A stretch of DNA of 64,000 bases from Inia geoffrensis (taxonomy: Eukaryota; Chordata; Mammalia; Artiodactyla; Iniidae): contig CM070904.1 in the NCBI GenBank assembly GCA_036417435.1, positions 39,094,408-39,158,407 of the forward strand. Reading direction: 5' to 3'. Positions 12,001 to 24,000 of the stretch are shown one piece after another (the stretch's first letter is position 1; each line of letters starts with the position of its first letter). Under the pieces are notes generated by a model. It ran no database searches. It worked only from the letters and a program-made list of their open reading frames with translations, and was not told the origin of the DNA. The translations under genes and the position numbers were made by a program.

Positions 12001-15000
12001 TTTTGGTGGGAGCATTTAATCCATTTACATTAAAGGTAATTATCGTTATGTATGTTCCTATTCCCATTTTCTTAATTGTTTTGGGTTTGTTATTGTAGGT
12101 CTTTTCTTTCTCTTGTGTTTCTTGCCTAGAGAAGTTCCTTTAGCATTTGTTGTAAAGCTGGTTTGATGGTGCTGAACTCTCTCAGCTTTGCTTGTCTGTA
12201 AAGGTTTTAATTTCTCCATCAAATCTGAATGAGATCCTTCCTGGGTAGAGTAATCTTGGTTGTAGGCTTTTCTCCTTCATCACTTTCAATACGTCCTGCC
12301 ATTCTCTTCTGGCTTGCAGAGTTTCTCCTGAAAGATTAGCTGTTAACCTTATGGGGATTCCCTTGTGTGTTATTTGTTGTTTTTCCCTTGCTGCTTTTAA
12401 TATTTTTACTTTGTATTTAATTTTTGATAGTTTGATTAATATGTGTCTTGGCGTATTTCTCCTTGGATTTATCCTGTATGGGACTCTCTGTGCTTCCTGG
12501 ACTTGATTAACTATTTCCTTTCCCATATTAGGGAAGTTTTCAACTATAATCCCTTCAAATATTTTCTCAGTCCTTTTCTTTTTTTCTTCTTCTTCTGGGA
12601 CCCCTATAATTCGAATGTTGGTGCGTTTAATGTTGTCCCAGAGGTCTCTGAGACTGTCCTCAGTTCTTTTCATTCTTTTTTCTTTATCCTGCTCTGCAGT
12701 AGTTATTTCCACTATTTTATCTTCCAGGTCACTTATCCGTTCTTTTGCCTCAGTTATTGTGCTATTGATCCCTTCTAGAGTATTTTTAATCTCATTTATT
12801 GTGTTGTTCATCATTGCTTGTTTCCTCTTTAGTTCTTCTAGGTCCTTGTTAAATTTTTCTTGTGTTTTCTCTATTGTATTTCCAAGATTTTGGATCATCT
12901 TTACTATCATTATTCTGAATTCTTTTTCAGGTAGAGTGCTTATTTCCTCTTCATTTGTTAAGTCTGGTGGGTTTTTACCTTGCTCCTTCATCTGCTGTGT
13001 GTTTCTCTGTCTTCTCATTTTGCTTATCTTACTGTGTTTGGGGTCTCCTTTTCGTAGGCTGCAGGTTCATAGTTCCCGTTTTTTTGGTGTCTCCTCCCAG
13101 TGGGTAAGGTTGGTTCAGTGGGTTTTGTAGGCTTCCTGGTGGAGGTGACTATGCCTGTGTTCTGGTGGATGAGGCTGGATCTTGTCTTTCTGGTGGGCAG
13201 GTCCTCGTTTGGTGGTGTGTTTTGGGGTATCTGTGGCCTTGTTGTGATTTTCGGCAACCTCTCTGCTAATGGATTGTGCTGTATTCCTGTCTTGCTAGTT
13301 GTTTGGCATAGGGTGTCAAGCACTGTAGCTTGCTGGTCGTTGAGTGAAGCTGGGTCTTGGTGTTGAGATGGAGATCTCTGGGAGATGTTCACTATTTGAT
13401 ATTACGTGGAGCTGGGTGGTCTCTTGTGGACCAGTGTCCTGAAGTTGGCTCTCCCACCTCAGAGGCACAGCACTGACTCCTTGCTGGAGCACCAAGAGCC
13501 TTTCATCCACACGGGTCAGAATAAAAGGGGTTAAAGGAGCAGCTGATTCTCGGACTCTAGCTCACTCAGGCTGTGGGGGAGGGAGGAGTACACGTGTGGG
13601 GTGAGCTTGCGGCGGCAGCAGCCAGCGTGACGTTGCACCAGCCTGCGGCGCACCGTGCGTTCTCCCAGGCATGTTGTCCCTGGATCACGGGACCGTGACA
13701 GTCGCAGGCTGCACAGGCTCCCGGGAGGGGAGGTGTGGACAGTGACCTGTGCTTGCACACATGTTTCTTTGGTGGCCGTAGCAGCAGCCTTAGCATCTCA
13801 TGCCCGTCTCTCGGGTCCCCGCTGATAGCCGCGGCTTGTGCCCGTCTCTGGGGCTTCTTTAAGCAGCGCTCGTAATCCACTCTCCTCGCGCACCAGGAAA
13901 CAAAGGGGGAAGGAAAATTCTCTTGCCTCTTCAGCAGGTCCAGAATTTTTCCTGGACTCCCTCCTGGCTAGCCGTGGCGCACTAGCCTCCTTCAGGCTGT
14001 GTTCACGCCGCCAACCCCGGCCCTCTCCCTGGGATCGGACCGAAGCCCAAGCCTCAGCTCCCAGCCTTGCCCGCCCCAGCGGGGGAGCAGACAAGCCTCT
14101 CGGCCTGGTGAGTGCCGTTCGGCACCGATCCTCTGTGCGGGAATCTCTGCGCTTTGCCCTCCACACCCCTGTTGCTGTGCTCTCCTCCGCGGCTCCGAAG
14201 CTTCTTCCCCCCTCTGCCACCCGCAGTCTCCGCCCGCGAAGGGGCTTCTAGTGTGTGGAATCCTTTCCTCCTTCACAGCTCCCTCCCACTGGTGCAGGTC
14301 CCGTTCCTATTCTTTTGTCTCTGTTTTTTCTTTTTTCTTTTGCCCTACCCAGGTACATGGGGGAGTTTCTTGTCTTTTGGGAGGTCTGAGGTCTTCTGCT
14401 AGCGTTCAGTGGGTGTTCTATAGGAGCAGTTCCACGTGTAGATTTATTTCTGATGTATCTGTGGGGAGGAAGGTGATCTCCGCGTCTTACTCTTCCGCCA
14501 CCTTCTCAAATCACCTCCATGTATAGGTTTTTTTAAATTGCTACCATAGTCAGAATGTAGAACAATTCTGTAACCTCCCCCAAACTCCTCTTCTCTGTTA
14601 TAATGCTTGCAGTCACTGATAATGTTCTGAATCATTATAGTTTTGTCCTTTCAGGAGTGTCATAGAGATGGACTCAAAGAGTAATCATGTGAGACTGGCT
14701 TCTTTTACTCAGCATAATGCTTTTGAGATCCTTTGAAGTAATTTTTTATCAATAGTTTTTTCCTTTTTATTGCTGAGTAGTATTCTGTTTTAAGGATATA
14801 CCACAGTTTAATCATTCACCTGTTGAGGGGTAGTAGGATTGTTTCTAAGATTGGACATCTGTGAATAGAGCTGCTGTAAATATTTTTGTATAGATCTTTT
14901 TTATGAAAATATATTTTCAGTTTACTTGGGTAGATATCTAGGGTGGGATTAAATCATATAGTGAGTGTATATTTAACTTTATAAGAAACAGCCAAACTGA

Positions 15001-18000
15001 GTTCCAGAGTGACTGTACCATTTTGCATTCTCACCAGCAATGTATGAGCGTTTCAGTTGCTCTATATCCGCAGTAGTACTTGGTGTCAGTTTTTTTAGTT
15101 TTAGCCATTCTAATAGGTATGTTGTGATATCTCATCCTAGTTCTAATTTGAATTTTGAATATCTGTCATGTGTTTATTTGCCATCGTATATACTCTGTGG
15201 TGAAGTGTCTGTTCAAGTCTTTTGTCCACTTTTTAATTGGGTGGTTTTCTTACTGCTGTGTTTTGAGAGTTCTTTATATATTCTGAATACATATATTTTC
15301 TCTGGACAGTAGTTTATCTTTTCATTCTCTTACTAGTGTCTTTTCCAGAATAAAAATTTTAAATTTGATGAAGTTCAGTTTATTAGATTTTTACTTTATG
15401 GATCATGCTTTAGTGCCATGTCTGAGAACACTTGCACAAGGTCACGAAGTCTTTCTTCTATTTGATAAAAATATATAAACTTAAAAATTTTGGCTTATTT
15501 TAGATTTATGAAAAGTTATACAGATAGTACAGACTGTCCCGGGATACCCTTCACCCAGTTTTCCCTACTGTTAACAGTTTATGTTACCATAGTATGTGTG
15601 TCAAAACTGAGAAACCGGGCTTCCCTGGTGGCACAGTGGTTGAGAGTCTGCCTGCCGATGCAGGGGACACAGGTTCGTGCCCTGGTCTGGGAAGATCCCA
15701 CATGTTGCGGAGCGGCTGTGCCCGTGAGCCATGGCCACTGAGCCTGCACGTCTGGAGCCTGTTGCTCCGCAACGGGAGAGGCCACAACAGTGAGAGAGGC
15801 CCGCGTACCGAAAAAGAAAAAAAAAAAAGCAAAAAACAAACTGAGAAACCAACAGTGGTACATTATTATTAGTTGAACTTTGTTTAACTAGTTTTTCCAC
15901 TAACATCCATTTTCTGTTCCAAGATCTAATCTGGGATACCGCATTGCATGTAGTTATATCTCCTTAGTTTCTTTAGTCGCCGTTCTGTGAAAATTTCTCT
16001 TTCCTCATTTTTCATCACTTTGAGCTTTTGAGGGGTACTAGTCAGGTATTTTGTAGAATTTCCTTCAATTTGGGTTTGTGTCTTTTTAAAAACTTTTTAA
16101 AGTAAGAAAAAGTTTTTTGTGGTTACACGTGGGTTATGACTTTTGGAGAGAATACCATAGAGGTGAAATGCCTTTTTATTATATCATATCAGAAGGTCAT
16201 GTTATCATCGTGACTTAGGCACTGGTGATGTTAACTTTGATCACATCGTCAATTCTGTGTTTCATTCCAAAAGTTTTACATTTTATATTTAGAGCTATTA
16301 TCCATTTCAACTTAATTTTTGGATAAGATTCTTTTTTTTTCATGTGGATGTTTACTTGTGCCAACCTCATTTGTTGAAGAGTTTCCTTTCATCATTGACT
16401 TACTTTTGCACCTTTGTCCAAGATTGTTTGGCCATATTTGTGTGGGTTTGTGTCTTGGTTGCTATAGTTTTGTAATAAGTCTTTAAATTAGGTAGTGTGA
16501 TTGCTTCAATTTTTTTTTTAAATTTTCAAAGTTGTTTTGGCTACTTTAGCTCCTTTGCTTTTCTATTTAAATTTTAGAATTGGTTTATCTATGTCTACAA
16601 AAAGTCCTGTTAGAGTTTTGATTGGAATTGCCTTGAGTCTGTAGATCAGTTTGGTGGAGAATTGGTATGTTTACTATGCTAAGTCTCCCATTTTATGATC
16701 ATGGTCTCTCCAATTATTTAGGTCTTCTTTGATTTCAGCAGACAGATCCTGTATATGTTTTGTTAGATTTATATCTAATTACTGCTTTTTTAGAAGGAGC
16801 TATTGTAATGGTATTATTTAAACATTTTTCATATCCAGCTCTTTGTTACTAGTATGTAGGAATATGACTAATTTTTGTGCAATGACCTTATATCCCATGA
16901 CCTTATTAAATTCAGTTATTAGTTCTCAGAGGAGTTTTGTGATGTCTTTTGGATTTTCTTTGTAAACAGTCATGTTGTCTGTGCATAGGGGTAGTTTTAT
17001 TTCTTCCTTTCCAATCTCTGGGTCTGTTTTTCTCCTTGCCTTTTCTTTGCGGTACGCGGGCCTCTCACTGTTGTGGCCTCTCCCGTTGCGGAACACAGGC
17101 TCCAGACGCTGAGGCTCAGCGGCCATGGCTCACGGGCCCAGCTGCTCCGCGGCCTGTGGGATCTTCCCGGACGGGGGCACGAACCTGTGTACCGTGCATC
17201 ACAGGTGGACTCTCAACCACTGCGCCACCAGGGAAGCCTTTCCTTGCCTTTTAAACTGGCAAAGGCTCCAGTAAAATACTGAATAGGAATGATGAGAGTG
17301 GATGTCTTTGTCTTGCTCCTGATCTCAGAGGGAAAGCATTTAGTCTTTTACTATTAAATATGTTAGGTGTAGTTTTTTCATAGATGCTCTTTATCAGGTT
17401 GAGAATGTTCTATTCCTAGTATGCTGAGAGCTTTTATATGAATGGATGTTGAATTTTGTCAAGTGCATTTTCTGCTTGAATTGATATGATCATTTGTTTC
17501 TTGTTTCTTTTTATTATTATTATTATTTTTTGGCTGTGTTGGGTTTTTGTTGCTGTGCGTGGGCTTTCTCCAGTTGTGGTGAGAGGGGGCTACTCTTCCT
17601 TGCGATGCATGGGCTTCTCATTGTGGTGGCTTCTTTTGTTGCGGAGCATGGGCTCTAGGCGCACGCGCTTCAGTAGTTGTGGCTTGTGGGCTCTAGAGCG
17701 CCAGCTCAGTAGTCGTGGTGCACGGGCTTAGTTGCTCTGCGGCATGTGGGATCTTCCTGGACCAGGGCTCGAACCCGTGTCCGCTGCATTGGCAGGCAGA
17801 TTTTTAACCATTGTGCCACCAGGGAAGTCCCTATTTGTTTCTTCTGTAGATTTTTAATATGGTGATTACATTGGTTGATTTTGGTAGATAGCTATTTAGC
17901 TTTGCATCGCAAGATGAACTCTACTTTAGCTTCTTCGTGGTGTAATTTGTATTTGTGTTTGTATCTATTGCTGAATTTGATATGCGGGTATTTGGTTGAG

Positions 18001-21000
18001 GACTTTAGTGTCTGTGTTAATAAGAAATATTGGCCTTTAGTTTTCCTATATTTTGATTTTGATGTCAGAGAAATGCTGGCCTCATAACAAAAATTGGGAA
18101 GTATTTTGTTCACTTCTGTTTTCTGGAAGAGACTGTGTAAAATTGATGTTATCTTCTTTAATATTTGGTAGAATTTGCCATTGAAACCATCTGGGCCTGG
18201 AGTTGTTTTATTGAGCTGGCAGTCTCTTCTAAGATCCAGGCTTTAGGGAGAAGTCGTAGTTCCAGTTCCTTGCCTCATGTACACCCATATCCCTAGGGGC
18301 CATTCAAAACGTTACAACCTGTGTACTGATTTGGATTGATGGAAAATCCATGCACAGACAATGCTTGATTAAATATAAAGGATACAGAAGGAAACTGATG
18401 TGTTACGGGTACTTTGTAGAGAGATTGGTAACATCATCAGAAAAAATATACAGCTTCTTACTCTCAGTCCCTCATGAGCAAGGGATGCCAATATCTGAGT
18501 CATATTATACTTTTGGAAGCATAGTTTCGAGACCTAGCCTTATTTATATTTATTATGAGGCTCGGGCAATTTAGACATAACCTAGCCTGGATACATGCCA
18601 AAGACAACTTCCCCTGGGTTGGTTATACCTTATCAGTCTCAGAGTGATATAATTCATATTATTTATGTGAATTTAGCTAAGCTAAATACGTGGTATTCTC
18701 AGACATAAACAGACTTTTCTTCCACCACTTTCAGTCTGTCTAGTCTATCAAAGCACCTTCAGTTTTGCAGACAGCTTTGTGAGCCATACTAATAGGCTTT
18801 TAGCATCTGAAAGGCTTATCCTGTAAAATCCCAATCCCTAGTCCCTAGCTGTGAGGGCCTATATCCAGAGTTGATAATCCCCTGGTTTTCTTCAGAGTCA
18901 CCTTTGCATGCTTACTTCTGCCATTCAGTTCCCTCTTTGTTTCTGTGACTCAGGAATCTCCTCTTTATTCTTTCAAGTACAGCTGTGTATTTCAAAAACA
19001 TTATCATGTCTTATTAGGTATTTTGGTGTGTTTGGGGGGAAGGGAGACCTGTGTCATGTCATTCTGCTGTATCACTTCCATTTTTTAAATGTGATTTTTT
19101 TTAAAGGTTAGAAGACCAACAACCATCTTTTGAGAACTATTTGAAAATTAGACATATTAAAAATATGTGGGTTTTCTTTTATTCAGCAAACATTCTTTTT
19201 AAACACTTACTATGAGCCAGGTACTGGGATATGAAAGATAAAATGTGGTCCCTGCCTCAGTGAGCTTTGGGATTAGAAGAGGGATAGAGACAAGGGAACA
19301 AATGGCAACACTGTTGGTAAGTGCTCTCATGGAGGGCAGCACAGGGCTTGATGCAAACTCATAGGAGATACTGCCTGTCTAGACAGATCAAGTCAGGAAA
19401 ATGTTTCCAGAAGAGGTGATGCCTTACCTGAATCCTGCAAGGCAAGTGAGAATAAGCCAGGTGAAGTTAGATGAAAAGATATTCAAGGCCGAAGAAGAGC
19501 ATCAGTAGACGTGATGATGCCTAAATGAACTTGAAACCTGCGAGTAGTTTGGTAAGCCTGGAGTATGGCAGCTGAGTGTGGAGAATGGCAAAAGATGAGG
19601 TGGTGTCTGTGTATTTGGAGCCTAATGTGAACTGGGCATCTTAGGAAGATTTCATAATGTTCTCATACTTAAGTTTTTTTTTACAGAATTTTAAAATTAT
19701 AATTGTTAAAAATAAAAATGCTTAAAATTTTCAAGGATACAAATTAATCACCATGGTTCTTAGCAACTGAAGAATAAGATACACAGAAGTTTTCACCTGT
19801 AAATATTTCATTCTTTTAATTGAACTAAAGTTAATAAAGCAGACACTGAAAATTTGAGGTATTATGCAAAATATTTATACCATACATGATACAGTTAGTA
19901 AAGCTTGACCCTGTCAGAATGAGAAAAACTTAACATATGATTAATCAAAATTCTATTAGATTCTATTAATCTTTAGAAAGTAGAACATTTATGTCAAATG
20001 CTGAATTTTGATATATCCTAGTTTCAGTTTTTATATCAAGCACACGCCAGATTAGCTTTAAGCCTGTTTAGCTTTTTAAAGGGTATTTTATAAAACTGGT
20101 CTCAAGAAGATATGTGGGCATGATTGCTGCTGAACCTGGACTTGGGTCTGCACAGCACAGCCAGTCAACTAAAACTGCGTTGTGGTGAAGTAAAGTGCAT
20201 CGTTTATTGCAAGGTACCAAGCAAGGAAAACGGGCAGCTCATGCTCAAAAGACCCAACTCTGCGATGGCTTTCAGGGAAGGGTTTTCAAAGGCACCGCGT
20301 GGTCCATGATCAGCTTGTGCTCAGTTCTTGGACTGGTTGGCATCAAGGTGAAGTTTCGCACATCATCAGTCTTCTGGCTCCAACCAGTTTGGGGTCTTCG
20401 TGCTTGGGGTCAGCAGTTTTCATCTGGTGGGGTTCTGGTTTCTGTAAAAACAAGTTAGGAATGTGTGTCAGACCTTTATATCTTTCAGGGAACTGGGAGT
20501 TCAGTGACTCTGCTATGTGGCTGATTTATAGTCTAAATGGTTACCAGTTTCTTGGCCCAACATCTTTGCTTTGTTTCTACATGCTTACATTTCCAAATAA
20601 TTAACTCTTGAGCCAGCCTTTTGAGATTCAGGGGAGGTCTGGGAGACTAAAGCAAAAGTCTCTTACTTTCAAAAACAGGGACGCAAAGGCTTGTTTACAG
20701 TTTCATGATCAAGTTTTATAGTCTAGGCAAGGTAACTGATCTTAATGATGTGATCTGTTGGCTGATTCGCTCTGCCTCCTTATATAACCTATCCTTTAAA
20801 TACCTTCTAATGGCTGATCCTGAAATCATCGTTAGAGATTTATTCCCTTCATTATTTGTTACTTATTGAAAGAAACTTAGCCCTAGAAATGACACAGACA
20901 TTAGCCTTAGTAGACATTTATGTCCAAAGGTAAATTTATGAGATATTTTTTGAGCAGAGGGTGTGGTGGCCAGGATAATGAACCTATGTACCTCCTAAAG

Positions 21001-24000
21001 ATGTCCACATCCTAGAACATGTGAGTATAGGTTATGTGGCAAGAAGGAATCAAGAGAGCAGATGGAATTAGGGTTGCTAATCAGCTGATTTTAAGATAGG
21101 GAGATTTTTCCTGGGTTATCTGGGTGGGCTGAGTATAATTACAAGAGTTCTTAAAAGTAGAAAAAAGAGGCAGAAGATAGTCAGTGTCAGAGTGTTGTGA
21201 TGTGAGAATAACTTGGCCTGCTGTTCCTGGATTTGAAGATGGAAGAAGGTCATGAGCCAAGGAATGAAGGTAGCCCCTAGAAACTGGGAAAGGCAAGGAA
21301 TGGATTCTCCCTTAGAGTCTCCAGAAGGAATATAGCCTTGCTGACACCTTGACTTAGCCTGGTGAGACTTGCGTCAACACTTCTAACTTATAGAACTGAA
21401 AGATAATAAATTTGTTTTTTTCTAAGCTGCCAAGTTGGTGGTAATTTGTTACACCAGCAATATGAAAATAATACAAAAAGTGAGAGCATAAATGTTATAT
21501 GCCTGAGGAGACTTTACTGAGATTAGAAAACTACACTGAAAGTACAGCTGGATTTAACTGAGGACGGATTTTGTCTCTGATTTTGCCTTTGTCTAGCCTG
21601 GTCTTTGGGCTTTCACCTTCAATCACACTTCATTGGTCACCACAAAGAAACAGCAACAGCGTAAGCAACAGTCCATAAGAAATCTTGTCAGCTGTGTAGT
21701 TGAATAATTACGATAGCTTTTTAAAAGAAGATTCATATTCATGATTTTAATATATTTTTTCCTAGTCCTAGAAAGAGATACGTGTAAAAGAACCTGATAG
21801 TTTTGAAAGAATGGTATTTAGCCCTAAGGACCTATAAAATGTTCTTATTCTTTCAGAAGCAAACGTTTAGAGGACTTCTGGTAACTGTGACATGAAGAAT
21901 TGTCAATTCCTCTCTGGAAAAAAAAGTGTGAAAAAGTATGAAACTGGGAAAAAAAATAATCAAAACAACCATTTCAAGGCACTAGAGGCAAATAAATTTA
22001 GGAGCATTTATTCTTGAACAACTGCTAGAGCTTAGGTAAGAATAGAGGGAACCTCTGGCCCTTTTGCCCGTTGCTGTTTCTGTCACCTCCCGCTCTTCTC
22101 CCCAGTCTGTGTTGATGAGAACTGTAGCTTTCCAGTCTAGGTTGGCCATGAAAACCATAAGCTCTATTGCCAGATGGGCAGATTTGATTCTGGGTGGAGG
22201 GCAAAAGCCTGTGGCTTTGCCTGCTAAAAGTAGCAGACTCAATTGAGAATGGATGGGGAAGCCCTGTACCTTTGCTAGGTCAGGGTTCCACACCTAGTCC
22301 AAAGTCAGAAATGTAACAGGGAGATCCTGTATTAAAGCCATAGTAGAGCTGGATACACTCTGTACACATCCCTGTATGATAGGGAAACTACATGTGTGCA
22401 TGGAAGACCCAAGAGAGCCCTAACTTGAGAACTGGTTGCAACTTTGTATGCATTCCCCAACCTGGACACACAGATCAGTCAGCAGAAGGAAAGCGTTATG
22501 GGCTCTGCTATTTGAGCACAATCTGTGCCCAAATTACTGATTTACCACTAAGCTATACAGACAAGGGGTAGCCCCTAGGGAGCCAGGCTAAAAAATAAGA
22601 TTACTGAATAGAGACATAAGTACCAATACTTTGGGGAATACAGATTGCACAGTTGTAATCTGCAATTTACTAAATACAAACAAACAAAAAAGAAACTAAC
22701 AACCAGCAGAAAGTTAAACAGGACCTGATTTTATTACAATATGTTATCTAAATGTAATTTTCAACCACAAATTAATAGATTTGCAAGGTCACACAGGGAA
22801 GTGTGACATGTGTAAGTAGGAAAAACAGTCGATAGAAATGGACTCTTTATTGGGTCCAGAGGTTGGATGCAGCAATAACTTCAAAGCACTTATAAGTGTG
22901 TTCAAAGAATTAAAGGAACTGTATCAAAAGAATTAAAAACAGACTAACAATGAGTCAAATAGGAAGCCTCAATAAATAGAAATTATAATAAAGAACCAAA
23001 TGGAAATTCCTAGAGTTGAAAAGGATAGCTGAAATAAACTTTGACCAGATATGCTCAAAAGCAGATCTGAAATAGCAGAATAAAGAGTTGGTGGATTTGA
23101 AAGATTAATAGAAATTATCCAATCCAAAGAATAAAAAAATTACAGAAAGATGAACAGAACTTTAGAGATGCATGGGTCAGTATCATTGTTCCAAAGTATA
23201 CTGTAATGGGAATCCCAGATGAAGAGAAAGAAAAGGGAGGAAAATATTATTTCAGAAATAATGGCTGAAAACTTCCCAGGTTTGATGGAGAAAAAAAAAA
23301 AATTCCTCAGGGACCCTAGAATCTCAGTGAACTCCAAGTAGGATAAACACAAAAGAGAACCACACCTAGATACGTTCTAGTCAACTTGCTGAAACCCAAA
23401 GACAAAGAGAATCAAAAATAGCAAGGGAAAAATGACTCATCATGTACAAGAGGACAATACTGCTTGCTGACTTCTCATTAAAAGCAGTGGGAGTCAGAGG
23501 GCAGTACAGTGACATATTCAGAATGCTAAAACAGAAAAAACTATCAACCAGGAATTCTATAGCCACCAAAACTAACTGTCAAAAATAAAGGTGAGGGGGC
23601 TTCCCTGGTGGTGCAGTGGTTGAGGATCCGCCTGCCAATGCAGGGGACACGGGTTCGATCCCTGGTCTGGGAGGATCCCACATTCCCGGAGCAGCTAAGC
23701 CCGTGCACCACAACTGCTGAGCCTGTGTGCCATAACTACTGAAGCCTGCGTTCCTGGAGCCTGTGCTCCACAAGAGAAGCCACTGCAATGAGAAGCCCAC
23801 ACACCGCAACGAAGAATGGCCTCCGCTCGCCACAACTAGAGAGAGCCCATGTGCAGTGTACAACGAGGACCAACACAGCCAAAAATAAATAAATAAATAA
23901 ATTTACTTAAAAAAAAAAAGAAATGTGAAATAACAACATTGTCATATAAACAAAGCCTGAGAGAATTCATTGTAGGCTCACCCGCCTTACTGGCAGTAGT

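Larger units (their letters stand above)
7690..14515 (-). mobile_element. Nearly full-length L1 retrotransposon, antisense to RAB3GAP1
   Basis: On the - strand it runs from a 5' end at about 14515 (AGGTGGCGGAAGAGTAAGAC) through a CpG-rich 5' UTR (about 14515-13400), ORF1, a short spacer and ORF2 to a 3' UTR and poly(A) (T-run at 7682-7694). The target duplication CATGTATAGG occurs at 7672-7681 and 14518-14527. Length is about 6.6 kb without the SINE at 8311-8519. ORF1 has one frame break and ORF2 several, so it is not mobile now. Its orientation, antisense to the host gene, is the one usually tolerated in introns. Confidence 0.95.
15851..18235 (-). mobile_element. Old L1 fragments, antisense, with two SINEs
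   Basis: Reverse complement of L1 from its 3' part into reverse transcriptase. The TTGTCTGTGCATAGGGGTAG passage near 16976 corresponds to the FADD region, and GAATTTGCCATTGAAACC near 18171 to a conserved ORF2 segment. Interrupted at 17045-17238 and 17508-17831. The frames are broken throughout. Confidence 0.8.

Noticed and set aside
12443..13130. Hydrophobic + strand frames of 111 and 171 codons that look membrane-like
   Set aside because: They are antisense to the L1 ORF1 coiled coil; complementing a charged, A-rich sequence yields F, L, S and I codons.
13798..14526. CpG-rich block with frames of 94-175 codons on both strands, like a CpG-island gene start
   Set aside because: It lies within the L1 5' UTR, inside the L1 target duplications, and no splice or coding pattern supports a gene.
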